Origin: Apostichopus japonicus
Lineage: Eukaryota; Echinodermata; Holothuroidea; Aspidochirotida; Stichopodidae
Length of the DNA: 64,000 nucleotides
NCBI RefSeq assembly: GCF_037975245.1
Contig: NC_092577.1
Coordinates: 34,360,898 to 34,424,897 of the forward strand
Reading direction: 5' to 3'
The position numbers and the translations under genes are program-made. Numbering within the stretch: position 1 is the first letter of the stretch; each line of letters opens with the position of its first letter. Below are positions 40,101 through 55,100 of the stretch, piece after piece. Under the pieces are notes generated by a model. It was not told where the DNA came from, did no database searches, and saw only the letters and a program-made list of their open reading frames with translations.

Positions 40101-43100
40101 CAAGTGAAATTGTAATAAATGTTGCTATATACGGTAGCTGGCCTGGAATAGGTTGGAAGATTCAACTCTTCACCTTGCTCTGCAAGCTACTGTGTTTCCT
40201 ACTGTGCACTGTGTTAGTGCAGTGCTGCAGCTATTAAGGTAACATGCATTGCATATTGTATAGCAGTGGTGCACAAAATGGTTTGGGTACATGGTACAGT
40301 ACTGTACATGTGCATAGAAGCAGTGTAACTAGTATTACTTGTGTGATATTTATAGCGTTTAAAATTATAATTGGGAACTTGTCAACCCAAGCATGTTTGA
40401 TATGAATCATTTTAACATTCAGTGACCTGCAGTTGGTATAACTTGTCAGAGTGTGCAGTCTGGAGGTTATAGGGTAAATTTGATACTGTATTTGATACTG
40501 TATCGGTCGAAACAGTGTTCAAATTGTGTAAGCATTCAAATTGATACTGTATCGGTCGAGGTATCTATAATTATAGCATGTTCAGAAATAGTTTGAAACC
40601 AGTCAAGATATGCAGTTGATAATATACTGTAGACATTGATCAATAATTTAAAATGCAAATTTATTTAAATATTAAGTTGGCAGTTTCAGCATCGGGTTTG
40701 AACTGACATAGATACATTTACCCCAACTGAATTGTAATTAATGCAAACATCAAGATTTAAAGAATGACACACAATGCAAACACCGGGCTATACAGAGTTA
40801 AAGATATATTCACAGTCATACTCATATTAATTAAATAGGCTTAACTAAATTTAAAAGACAATTTTTAAATAATGATTTGGTCGAGTAATGTGTGCACGGT
40901 CCAAGACCTGTTTTTCATTAGATTTTCTCCTCAAGTTCCTTGTGACCTGCGACCATTTTACCCAAATATAAATTATCTACGGATATTGTAATCTTAGTAA
41001 TCCCCTTGTCACCACGGAGCTGAAAACAGAAAAATATAAAAAACCAAAAAAAAGCAGAAATTGAAAAGTATACAGTGCTTTTCCTAGAAAATGAATTTCC
41101 TGAGAATTAATCTTGACCCTGAAAAAGTCTGGTCGAATAAGTGATCACCAAAACGCAACTCAGGGAGCGAAAACTCGGAACGAGAGTATGCAGTCAAAAT
41201 TCACAAAGTGAGAATCTTCTGAATGGTACAATAGGAAGGAGGAGTGAGTGGGTGGGTGGTGCCCCAGAAGTGGGTACACAGTTCTACATGTAGTTAGGTA
41301 GATACAGTAGTAAAAGTGCAATTTAATAGATGGAGACAGGTACTTATAAATGGTAGCTCATGAATAAATCCCTAAACCAGTAAGTTTTTATGGGATTAAA
41401 TTTTAAACTAATTTTCACTGTTTCTTTATCGGTTCCCAATCCCCCGGGAAATGGACTTTAAAAATTATCCCTGTGTGTTAAACTTAATGTATTAATATAG
41501 TAAGTTATAACATCCTGCTTTCATTGCAGGATATTCCTTGTACACACCTTGACCGGGGTATGAGTCAGAATCAAGCTGTTAAACAATTATAAGATGATAC
41601 AAACCCTGCGTGGCTGCAACTGTAAATATGCCAACAAAAATTACCATACAATTTATATAGATCTACTGTACCTGTATCAAATGAAATTTGCAAAGAAGTG
41701 CATATATATATATACTGCCCAGGTGTTTCCATGGCAATAAAGCTTCTGTTCAGAGATGTGTCATAGTGTTTGCGAGGATCGTCGTAGTATTCGTCAGCCA
41801 GCCAGAGCGATGTCAAAATTAAACCACTATTACTATGAATAGACCTTGAAAAATGTGTAATATTGGCTTACTACTGTTCATATATGTACAACACAGTGTT
41901 AATGTTACTGTACAAATACACGAGTTGTAACAGTAGCTTCAGTATTAATCTTGTCTGTACCGTAATCACATAAGAGAGCATATCCATGGGGGGATGAAAA
42001 TATCTACATGGCATGAAAAGACTCCGTTGCGAGACTCCTGTTTCTGGGAAGGTTTAACGAGCTGTTTTGAGAACGGTAATTGCTTTTTTTTTTCTTGTTT
42101 TGAATTATGTTGATACAGGTACAGTACTTTTAAGGCCTACTGTACAGTGCCTCTGGTCTATTTCACTCATTCATGCACGGATAGTGTCTAACGTAGTTCT
42201 GAACGAGTGTTTAAGTCTCGTGCATATATTATTGCATGTTTACAGTTACTGTAGTACTCTATGATATTTGATGTATGTATACCAACATGCATGTACACAT
42301 ACTGTTTGTGTGAACTCAAAAGTTTGCAATCAAACTGTAAATCAGCCATTTGTCTGTGAATTTGACTAATTAGAGATCAAACTAAATTCAAAATACATAT
42401 ATACCAAAAAGAAGAAACCTTTGATGTGAATTGTGGCGTGAGATGCGAATAAAATTTAAACTTGATTAGGTCTAATTCCTTAAGGCGCCCATTCTGGTAA
42501 TTGGATGCGTACAGTACTTTATAAGTTAATCGTGAAAGTATACAGTACAGTATATGGCAACAAATTAATTAATGTGGTCAGTGCAGGATATGTGGGTATA
42601 TGGCTGATTGTATCCAGGTGTATATAGGGCTTATAGCTTTAGAAGCGTTGAAGACAAATGCGCAGTATTCTTCTGAAAAGCGTTCGCATATGTACCTGTT
42701 CACATTATGAATTTATTTACATACTGTATGTGTGGGATTTTGCAATGAAATTTTGAAATGACTGATTTTTAGATCTACAGTATACAGTATTAATCATTTG
42801 GTACAATTTGACTTAACTCTTTCACCCATACAGATGTACAGTAATTTTGAAGACAATTCTGTCAATTCTGGTCAGTTAATTGAACAACTGGCTCAAGAGA
42901 GTAAAAAATATCACATATAGTAGGGAATCGAACTGATCCCCTTCATTACGTCGTCCAGACACTTTCTGTGTACTACTGTACCAATAATCACTGCAGATAA
43001 AATGACAAATTAGAATTGAATGTATGGACTGTGTACGTTACTGGACGATTTGAAAACTTGACTGTATGGTCAAGCTATGTACTGCAATGGCTTATAAGCG

Positions 43101-46100
43101 TTGTACCTGTACAGTAGGTTATAGGATTTATATGGTCAAAAGGACATGAAGAAAAGATATCAAAATCACACCAGAATAGCTGCTTAAAGGTACAGTACTA
43201 TAGTAGTGTAGTCTGTGTAGGCCCCAAATTATAGCACGCTATAATTGCTAGAAATTTTCAAACAAACATTTCCTGGAGGTCTTTACTCTCCAAATTGTTC
43301 TCAGACATTTTAAAGGAACACACAAGATGACTGAATGTCCCAGTGAGGAAAATTTCCTGGAAGGTTGTAATATAAACAGTTTAAGAATTTGGACAAAGGT
43401 GACCATATTATTTGAATATCTAGCATATTTGAGGCCAAATACAGCATGTACTTTAGATCATCCTGCAACTTGGAACTTGTGAAGAAGCCTCATAGGCTTA
43501 TCAAAGCCGCAAGCTGACCGAAGTCAGTCTCTTAGATTCATATTTAATGTCCATGATTATGAATTGTCAAAATTATTGTCAACAACTCTGTAACTGGACG
43601 ACATACATTAATCTGGGAGTGACTCGAACCGGGGACCTTATGATTGAAAGGCACCGGCGTTAACCACTGAGCTAACACTCCTAAAAGCATACCTTTAAGT
43701 TTAACTATAGGCTAGCTGTGAGTGTGATTCTCATACAGTGACTGTGCAGTACTGTTTAATTGTGTCCATCCAGGAACTACAAGGATACAGACTCACTGGA
43801 TTTCTCTTTATATCCAGGCTCTGTATATCCTTCATTGATCGACACAGTTAAATCCTTGGGAGAATTAGACTTCTATAGTCTGTTAGTAACAATATAATGT
43901 ATGCAGGCCTTGGACCACATAATCTGGTCTTATCAATGGTGCTATTATTGACAAGTCTATTTAATACACAGGTTCAATGTGAATCTATACTGTACCTTAT
44001 GCATGCACTGTGTCAAGAATTACAGACTTGTAATACTCACAACAGAGACAGGCATTTGAATATAATTGAATAAAGTTGTTCAAAAGAGTTAGCAGCTAGG
44101 AACTTGGCTTGTCACAGGTGGAATTTCTTGCTGACTAATATATTGGCAGTAATTCTCCTGGGTTGATTGTTGAAAGGAAAATACTGTAAAACACAGTGTG
44201 GTGCAACAATCACTGTATATTGCCAAGATAAATATTGTGTGTACTAGCTGTATAGCCTACTGTACTCTACCATCAGGTACACCCTTGCAAGGAAAGACCA
44301 TTTTCAGTGCATGTATAGCCAAAAACTTGCAGGGATATATACGAATCATTTACCTGGACATGGTTATTCAAACCTCTTGTGTTCTGGCTTGATCTGTGTA
44401 GGGTTGATCTGCATTAAACTGCTCTTTATGACGTCGAGATCGAGAGTTGTATGTCCGGTTGTGCATCTAGGTTTATTTGTGGGATATGTCTCGGACCATG
44501 GCAGTGGAATACTGTGGTATGTACTGTGTGTGGAATATATTGCATTTGATTGGTGATATTGGTCGAGTGTTTAACAAAAATAATTTTGGACATTAACATT
44601 GACCATGTAATAATCAAACTGATGGGATTCCGGTATCTCAGTAAATTTGCAGAACGAGTAATAATTAAAAGGAGGTATATTGACACCATGAGTGTCATTT
44701 GGTGGTAATAAACTTCAACTATAGATACCTCGTGTAACTGCATAGCTTTAGGTGTTGAGTCTTTGCACACAAAATATATACAAGTTTGTGAATACCCATA
44801 TTAACTTGTCATGTAACACACAAGCTACAGTATATATATTTATGCAAGGAAGTACTTACAAAAAGTCAAGGGAGTAAGTTAAATGTGTTATTCTATGGTC
44901 ATACAGTATGTTATACAAGTTTGCTGATCACATCATTCCATGTTCATAGCATTATAACACATACATGTACAGTATACATCTAGCTAGTTTGGGATCAAAA
45001 TTGACCTGAACTCATTGTTTTTTAAATAATTTTTGCGCACAAAAATTTCTTTAGCCATTTAAACCATCACATAGATGGATATATTACTATTATATTTATC
45101 GTTGATAATTTTTATATTTTGTTTGTTTTATATTAAATTTATCCATTTTATTTTGCATCTCATCTTTTGATGACAAGTAGCCTGTGTACAGTACTATATT
45201 TATCTGTTAATCTATATCTGGCTACTGCTGCTGCTAGCTACAATAGGTCAAGGTCAAATTCCTCTGTACCTTTTGGTACCATGCTTGTTGAGATTAATTA
45301 TTAGTCAACTTGAAACACTCGTGCCCTTGAAACAAAGTTCCTGCCAGACAGACTTGTTTACTCAGCACCTTACATAAGGATAGATATCTGTGTATATCTT
45401 TGGTCTTTTGTTACGTCATAATCTTCACAGTGCAATTTGTTGCACAATTTCAGGAGCTTTATCGAGTAACTGCATAACAACTAGGCTGGGCTATTATGTT
45501 GTCAAAATTTGATGGATAACCGTGTTCAAAAAGTATCGTCTCCTCATCAAACTTACCGATCAATCGCTGTGGTAATACGTTACTCAATAACTTGTTTTGT
45601 ACTTGTCTGGTACACATCTCGTTCACAGACATTACACATTTACTTCGTTCCTCGCTTAGCTGTCTCCCCACAACCTTAGCACTCTCGTTCTACTGTGCCT
45701 AGAATGAACTGGTAACCTTTTAAACACTGTGCGCCCTTCATGACCGGCACTTCCGGTCACTGCCGGGCTTCCTTCTGCTAAGTACCTACAGTACTGCATT
45801 CATATGGTCCAAGAACATGCAGTACTTTACAGGCAGCTTACACTGTCCGCCCTCCATGACCGGTACTTCCGGTCACTGCCAGGCTTCCTTCTGCTAAGTA
45901 CCTACAGTACTGCATTCATATGGTCCAAGAACATACTGTAAGGTAGAGGCAGTTTACATATCGCTCATCTTCTGTACATAGCGCCGTTTAAGATTTTTCA
46001 TATTTGTAAGCGTTAAAAAGAATGAAGTTTCACCTTTCTGTTCGATGGCTATGTACATCCTAACGATAACCCTGCGCATTGCAATTGTCAAGTAACTAAA

Positions 46101-49100
46101 CAAGTACTGTACACAGGCAAATTGAATTCAATGAGCAGCAAATGTAACTGGTGATTACATTTCATGGACATTGAAATGTAAATTTGTTCCAAGCTCATTA
46201 ATAGTTAAAGTGCATAAATTATAACCATCTCAATTTTGTTTTCATGCATGAGAAATATATATATTTATATCAATTTCAAACATCTCAGTTTTGTTTTCAT
46301 GCATGAATAATATATTTATAGCAATTTCAAACATCCTACTTTTGTTTTCATGCATGAATAATATTTTAGAACATATAAATATAATTATAGGTATTGTTCC
46401 TGGATGCAGACTTTAATCTACATTACAATTACAAATTAAAAGCAAATATCAGTTCCAATTTTTGCTTTCAACAAAAATTGTATCCATTTTCATTTTCAAT
46501 CTAGTGTTATAATTCAATTTCTAACCAGAGTTACTGTACAAATAAAGTAGATATTCTTCTCACGCAAGATGGTGCAATTAATGCCGCAGCAGTAACAGTT
46601 TATATTGACAACTCAGCTCCGTTCCGGATTCGTGTACGTAGTACTGTAGGCCTAATATACGTGTACATGCAAAGTAGGAATGTAGGCTCGGAGCATCGGA
46701 AAATACTGCCATTTCTCCATCTCTTACATAGAGTGATATGCTAGCTGGCTTAGATTACTGTAAATACAACATTCTTATACGTACAGTGTGAACTATGTAT
46801 ACTGTACTTCCATTGTGTGCTCCTTGCATCCAGTCATTTACTTAATTGAATGCTTTGTTTATCTCTCTCCTTTTCCATGCTTTAATAATCTTTAAGTAAA
46901 ATTTATGCAATCAAAATCTTGGGCTAATATTCAATTACTCCAAGAGCTATGGCACACTTGCCATATTTCAGCGTCATGTGACAGTTGTGACCCGGGCAAA
47001 TATTTTATTAAAATGCATAAAATTCATATTTGCCTCTTTATTTTCTAATTTACAAAATTGAGGTTTTTAATGCGCAAAGAATTCAGAGAATATGCAGAGT
47101 CAGCACTGGTCGATTACATTTTTTTTTCTTCTATCTTGACTTCTGTTATTTTTTATTATTTTTTATTTTTCATTACTTTGTGACTACATTATATTTCCAT
47201 GGAAAATATTGATTATACGTAGTTTGGCCCGGTAAGTATAACAACCTTTTTGCATAATGATTTTTTTCAGAGACTCTTTTAAAATTGAAAAATAGTGTGC
47301 TTGCAATGTGGTTGAATGATAGATATGTATGCTGCAGAGTATGACTCAAACTAGTAGTTTATTGATTTCTCTACCACATCCACATTTTTAATCAAAAACC
47401 AATTTATATCGATAAAGCGCATTAAATTTTCTCACTGTTGCATGCAAGTTAGCCAATTATACAGACTTTATTTCTAATAATTCCCCAGAAATCAATCAGA
47501 TTTTTAAAAGTTTTGTGTCATATGTTGGAAGCTTGCGTATATACTGTACCAGTTTAAAGTGCTGTTACATGAATGGATGTACCTACTGTGCTGTATGTAC
47601 TCCTGTGACAGACATACACATACAGTACATTAATGATGGGAAGTTAAGGATTAGAAATCTCCAAGGATACTTTGCCCATCTGTTCTGTCCTTATCATAGC
47701 TGTAGGACCTACCTGCATAGGCTGCATATATATACAACTCCCCAAAGTAGACATTTCATGTTTTCCATGAAAGCTTTAAATACGTGAAATCGACAAGACT
47801 GCAGTAATGGGCATTTGAAAACCTAATCGCAGGCCTCAGAAATATCTGAGGGCGACATGAGGTTTAAACCTGTGGTGTTTTAGTTGGCTGTTACAGTGAG
47901 TTCATCCCATTTCATAGATACTGTATAGTGTTCAATCGTGTTTGATTTGTATGTATGTATGTATTTTAGATCCTCCTGCAAGCACTCACGAAGAAGCCAT
48001 CATTGGCTTATCAAAGCCGCAAGCTGACCGAAGTCAGTCTCTTAGATTCTTATTTAACGTCCATGATTATGAATTGAAAATTTGTCAACAACTCTGTATT
48101 CAACTGGACGACATACATTTATCTTGGAGTGACTCGAACTGGGGACCTTATGATTGGAAGGCACCGACGTGAACCACCGAGCTAACACTCCTTTACATTT
48201 CTCAGTGTTTGTTACGAATCATGACTCAATGGGATCCCTTTTTCTCCAAAAATATGAAAGCATGATGCTTAAGAGGAAGAGCAATTTCATTTAGAGATTA
48301 TACAGTGACTTGAGTCATAAATGCAACTAATAGACACAAGTTGGAATTTAACTTGGCATGGTTCCGTAGCTAATGACTGGACTCGTCCGCAAATTTTGAC
48401 CAATTACAACTGTGGTGAAATTGCATTGGGCATATATTTCAATTTAGCATATTATTTGAATATAAAGTAAAGAATATTGACACAGAATTGAATATATCAC
48501 CCGTCATTTCAAGTAATTAACATGCTAATTAGAGCTTAATGCATTGTTTTGCGTTGGATATTAATGAATTTACTTCGTTCCTTGCTTACCTGTCTCCTCA
48601 CAACCCTAGCACCCTCGTTTTACCATGCCTAGAATGAACTGGTAACCTTTTAACACTGTGCGCCCTCTATGACCCGGTCTATGCCCTTCATTCTCATTCT
48701 ACCATCCAAAGTGCCAACACTGTGCGCTTTGTGTGAGGATTTCCTATGTACAGCGATTTTCGTACGGAATTGGAACCCATGAATTTAACTTAGCATTGGT
48801 TTTCCAAACCATAATATTCACATAGAATCAAATACACTTGCCGATCATTCTAATTAAGTAACAGCTTTCCATGTGGTGATGGGTAACTTCCATCTACAGA
48901 AGTCTTAGTCGCATACATGCATAATTAATGTTAAATGTTAGAATCTGGTATGTCATTAGGATAGGTTAACCTAGGTCATTAAGTGTATGTTTCTAATATG
49001 TCTTGAACCTAGTAAAGGCCTAAATGTACAGTAGGTACTGTACTTCCAGTGGTTGAAGTTAACAATTTGCTTCATTTGAAAGATGGATGCACTGTGTTTT

Positions 49101-52100
49101 TACATCTACTGCAGGAAGTAGCATTTCCACATAGTTTGTCAAATATGAAATTTTGTTAATATAACATTCCTCTTGAATAGGCATTTATCTTCTAGCAATT
49201 CTCTCAACTTATTTTCGATATTGCCTTTTGACTCTACCAAAGTGTCTTGTAATTTAAAATTTTGCAGGTTCTGCACAAAACTTCACATTTCAAATCTCTG
49301 AATTCATTGATTGCTTACATTTGAGTTCCAAGCAATAGATCTGAAATGTTTATTTACATTTCATTGGTGACAGCATAACATAAACTAATTGTCAGTGAGC
49401 TCTCAAATAAATAAACAATTTAAAGAAGGAGCGAGCAAAACACTGTACATGCAGTGATAAATTATAAGCAGTCTGTCAGGATGGTACAGTTATGTATTTT
49501 ACGATTCTCAGCGGGCAACCATCCTCTCTGTGGAATAAGTTATGACATATAACTGCACACAGTAGCTGTACATTTGTGAGTACTACGGGATCATGAAGAC
49601 ACGCCGTAAGATCTCAGCGGCGGTAGGCTTCCGGTCTTACGCGAGGTGTACGTGTGCAGCGTGAAAGGGCTACACAGTATGAAGGAAGTGGGAGGAATGT
49701 GAAATTGAGGAAATGTGACGAGAAAATCCGATGTTACCAAAACATGAATATTAATTGGAATGAAAGGGAATAATATCTTGAAATTAAGAAAAATGACCCA
49801 AGATTTAGAGCTACAGAAGCGGCATGGGCACAAGAACCAAACAACTTGATCCACTCTCATATCAGGGCTACTGGGCCCTTCCATCAAAGACTATGACGTT
49901 ATGAATATTCATGACAGTGTGTGTGGAAGTACCATCAAAAGTACGTAATACTGTTAATATTGTAGTACTCCAGATCTGGGGTAAAGGTCGCACGGTAAGA
50001 GATAGATCTACTGTATACTAGCTACTATACATATCAGATCAGCTGTGTCTGAAAATAACAGACACATATATGTGTGTGATCACGGCACACTGCAGGCATG
50101 AACTCGTGTAACAACATTTAGTTAACGTATAGGTAGACTATATTATGTACTTGCTCTACTTTTATGTATTGAGCACTTTTGCAACAGCAAGTGAACATCT
50201 GAATCTTTGTTATATATATATAAATATATATATAAATATATATAATTGAAATCCTAATGAGTTGGAATATACATATCTATATACAGAATATATTTATATA
50301 TATACACACAGTACAGTAGTTTCTGTAGCGATATACTGTAGACTGCAGTGAGCAGAAGCAGCCAGTACATTATAACATGGTCATATATCAAATACTAATA
50401 CCTTTGCAGACATCTCTGGAGTATATACCTCAACAGTAGCTCATGCACCGATGACAATATGCTTGCAGGACAGAGATTGAGAGCAGGGGAAGGGTTGAAG
50501 AAATATCACAATTTCTTAGCCAGGAACGTACGTACAATATAGTACAGTCATCGTTAACTGAGTGTCAGATCTTAGAAAGCATCAACCCCGGTCATGAATC
50601 TTTGTTTGTTCATCATCGGAAGTAATATTGGTAAGATGTAAGAGCGTGAACTTGGCCGAAGATGAGATGAGCTGGCAAGCCGATGAGATGAGCTGGCAAG
50701 CCGATGAGATGGTTATTAACAGAGTTCCAAGTCTAGATAATAGCATGCTGCAGACTGTGCAATATTATGAAGCTTGCATTAAACAGCCGTACTACACTTG
50801 TGTACATCACTTAAAACTACACTGGACAGTTTCTGTATATGCCCCAATGTGTGTGTGTGTGTGTGTACAGGAGGGATTGTCTCTGGGACAGGTTATCATT
50901 GACCAGGGGTAATATAACGTCTGTAAAGCGCTTTGAGACCTATCACTGGTATAAAGTGCTACTGTATATAAAAAGCAAATATTATTATTATTATTACAGT
51001 ACATGTAGACTTCAGTGCATGATGAAATTATATTACCAAACCATATATGAAAGGGTTTGTTTTTTCCCTTTTATTATATATTTTGTCTAGCATGAGGAAA
51101 TATCCATCTATTAATTTTCAGGACGTTTGAATTCGTACATACTGTAGGTAGATATTAGTCACTACATGGATATTGACTAATGTACAGTCATATGCCTTCA
51201 TTCTTTGAAGCTGGAGTGCAGTAAATACTGCAGCCAAACATACTGCAGTGCAGTCCACTTCTCCTGTACAGTACTGTAGCTGTCAGATATATGTAACACA
51301 GTACAATTTATAGTCCTTTCATCTGTAAAAACCCACAAGTTTTTTAAGGGATTGAGCAGATTGGAACAGACCGTACTTCCATAGTTTTACCATACTTGGT
51401 GGATTGCATATATTAGTACAAGATTCTGCTGGTATGTTAAAATATTTCCATTTTGCTTGTTTTGGTTTTGTGTCAGTAATGGATAAATATATATTAAGTG
51501 CATGTAATTCTTTTAGTTTAATACAAGTAAGACGTTCTTTTTCATCTTTCCTTGATGTTTTTCATATTTTATAGTCATATTTTATAGCCTTTCAATCATA
51601 AGGTCCCAAGTTAGAGTCACACCAAGGTTAATGTATGTCCTCTAGTGACAGAGTTGTTGACAATTGACAACTCATAATCATGGACATTAAATATGAATCT
51701 AAGAGACTGACTTCGGTCAGCTTGCGGCTTTGATAAGCCAATTGATGGCTTCTTCGCGAGTTCCTGCTTGCAGGAGGATCTAAAATACATACATACATTC
51801 ATGCATGCATGTTGCACATCGACCTCAAAAACGGTAGGCCTGTATTGTACAAACTATAGTCAACAGTTGTATGCATGTCCCTGTATGGGGCTATACTGTA
51901 GGTGAGTGTAAAGATTGAAATGTTATATAACACACCACTGCAACCTCATCTGCTTACATAACAAGCCTGAGTGTCCTACATGCTGAACTTGTTGACAACT
52001 TAGACAACTTATTCATGGATACTCTATCTTTGCAAAGACCTAATTAATTCCTATATAATGTGATTGTAGGGGTTGAACCCATCAAATGATACTGAAAGAG

Positions 52101-55100
52101 TGTTTAGTTGGCCACCATGATGCAGGCAATGCTTTGTAAGGTTGTTTGGATGTACTGTATGAATTGGGCTGTGATGATTGGATGCACAATGAATGGTGCT
52201 GTTATGTTCAGTAGTATATATCGTATGTCTATTTACTGCACTCCTCACTAACCTGTCTCCTTTACCTGTACGCACACCCATCTACCCTAGCCTACTAACT
52301 GGTAACATTCTTGTACTGCACCCCACCCCTCCCCTCCCATATGACCCTATCTAAGGTCACAGACCAACAGACAGTATTGAAAACTCTGTTGTATAATTAA
52401 TACATCTAAACAACATGTATTTCTGCTTATAATCTCAATAGTCTATTGAAAATGCTTCAAAATAGTTTCAAAAGTTGCAAAATATAGCTCACCATTTTTA
52501 CCAAAATTTCTCAAAGGTGGGGGAGGGGGGAAGGCACCCTCTTAGACCCCTTCTCTGGATGACATTATTGAGTTCTTAGTCCCCCCAATTGGTGATTGTT
52601 TCCCCATTATCTTGATACTTTCTGCATCTTCATCTCACAAGTGACACCCTCTTTGCTGGATATTTTTTTTTAAATGTACTGTATTAATTATAAATGAGAA
52701 GAAAATAGAATGCATTTATGTCATTCAATATGTAGCAAATTACATTATGATTTTTCAAATTATTAATTCACTAGCTCTGGAAAGCCGCTTTAAAATTTAC
52801 ATTTAACTAATAGTTATCCTCAGGGTTTAAATTACTGCTGAGTAGTTTTAGTAGCTGAAATGGGGGGGGGGATATGTTGGGAACCTTGTTCTCCATTCAC
52901 TGTTGAACATTCAAGCCTAGTCTGGATAAATTTCATGCTGCCAGCTGCGTACACATTATCAGCTCTCCATACAGTATAATTCTGTAGTATTGTTGCATTG
53001 TACCATGTGCTGTAGGACGTCGGTAAGTACATAGGTATATATATTACTCTGCTGTGTCCTGTAGTAACCAAGAAATATTTAGGTACTTACCTGAAATTAG
53101 CAAATGTCAATTAAAAGCTAGCTTAGGGGGGATAGATCTCGATGATACTTTGCATCAAATGTCTTAAAGCAGAAATTTTTGCATAATAATAGATTTTGTA
53201 AGCAAATACAATGAAACGAATTGATTGTAAAATCACATAATTTAAATTTAATCAAGAATAATTTGTCAAGTCCATTAAATTCAAATAATACAGAAAATAT
53301 TTTGGGTAAAATTGACAAATATTTCTCATTAACCGTTTACAAGTATTACGGGAATACAAATATGAGTGTCATTGGTAATTTTAGCATGTCTACAGAAACT
53401 ACTACTGTGCTATATACATCCAACCTACATAATACTTGATAGTTGATCACCATTTTTCATGCATCTGACAAATATCTTTACTTTATTTATTATAAGTATA
53501 CAGTATGAACAACAGAAAACTAACTGGGAAATCGTCAACAATGGAAAGTGGTCACTGGGTCAAACTATCCGTTCCGGTCGTAATTTCTTGGCTCTCGATC
53601 AAGATTCCAAATATTTTTACCATTTAAGTTTTGACATTTTCTCGATATATATTCAGTTTTTCCCAATCACGCAGGTACTTCTAAAGGGAAACTTGGTTAC
53701 CAGCCAGTAAAGGTATTATCTATTAATAGTTTATTGTCAACTATATTTTGCTGTACTGTAGGTCTATATCAAAAGAACGTGTTTGCTTTTGACGCTTGTA
53801 CAGTCACATACAATGGAGGGTCGGCAGAGCTATATTTGTATAGCAGCTGCTGATCAGATTAATAAAAAGAATTACTCTTTGCCAGATAGAATGTCGATAG
53901 CTGTAAGCACTTATTTACTTCCCTTCCTAGCTTACCTGTCTCCTAACAACCTCAGCACTCTAGCTGTACCATGTCTAGGGTGAACTGGTAAACTTTTAGC
54001 ACTTAACGACCTCAGTGACCGGTCACGGCCCTGTCAACGACCCTCCTCATTGGACCACCCGAAAGTGTCTAGAAACTCTGTGTTTTTGTACAGGATTCTT
54101 ATTTGAATCGCTTATGCACGTAGCAATCGGGACATTGCTTGGTGTTATTGTACACACATATAAGTGGATCGAGTTGTATAATTTAGTCCACCATTCTCAA
54201 CGTATAGTTCAAGGTTTCTTTCAATCTCCTGGAATCACATTGGTTTGACAGCAAGGTCCTGAATTCAAGATAGGATTTAGAGGAAGTGGGTATGTAGGTC
54301 AGTGATGGAGGGGGGGGGGGGGCACAGTTCTAAACATTGTTACCAACTTTAGTAATTTACTTTAGCAAGGTTGATTTGTACAGTAGTGTGTACTGTATGT
54401 AGAATGGAGAGAAATAAGTATTGCCGTTCATAAACTAACCCAAATCAGTGAGTTTTAGGTTTTTTGTTTGTTTAAGTACCAGTAGTGAGAATTATACTAT
54501 ACAGTAGGCTGTTCATGTTGAATTTGTGAAAAGATCAACACCAAGGAGTATGCCAGTGTTATTCTAATATTGCTACTAATATGCAGCCTGTAATACATAA
54601 CACATACTGTATGTGTATAGGAACAGCTTCAAACCTGTAATAACTATCGGTCAGTCCCTTGATATAATTTATAAAAGCTACTTCCTGGTCAGTGCTGTAG
54701 CACTGTCTTTCAGATTCCTCGTTTGGAACTTTTGATAAAATTTTGGGAAATAATGATAATTTCTTCCTTGGAATTAAAGTTGGTCTTAGGTCACCTCTGT
54801 ACAGATCAAGAAACAGGATGTAGTTCTTGTTGTTCATGAGTCAAACATGTAACAAGTCCATTACCATGGTGCAGATCTGTTCAAAAATCAAAACATCAAT
54901 CTGTTTTTGTCAAGAAGACAATTTTTACTGCTAGGTCATGCTTGGGCTGCTGAGTTTGTTTGCCAAACATACACAATTCATTATAATGCAAGTTGGCCAA
55001 AATTCAGCATTTTAATTGTTGTTGTACTGTATCTGAACAGTACAAAGATCAAGTACGTGTAACTATAATGTGAGTAGTATAAATCAGGTAGTTTGTACAA

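Larger units (their letters stand above)
43690..47948 (+). other. Intron with DIRS-terminus copy and small repeats
   Basis: It holds the terminus copy and 116-bp duplication at 45,639-45,955 and the three-copy repeat at 46,234-46,370. Otherwise it is AT-rich with TACTGTA motifs. No supported exon. Confidence 0.5.

Noticed and set aside
47942-48172. ORF with [15 protein letters not shown], repeated at 51,617-51,817
   Set aside because: The same peptide arises from two SINE family 1 copies, so it is a repeat translation rather than a protein family.
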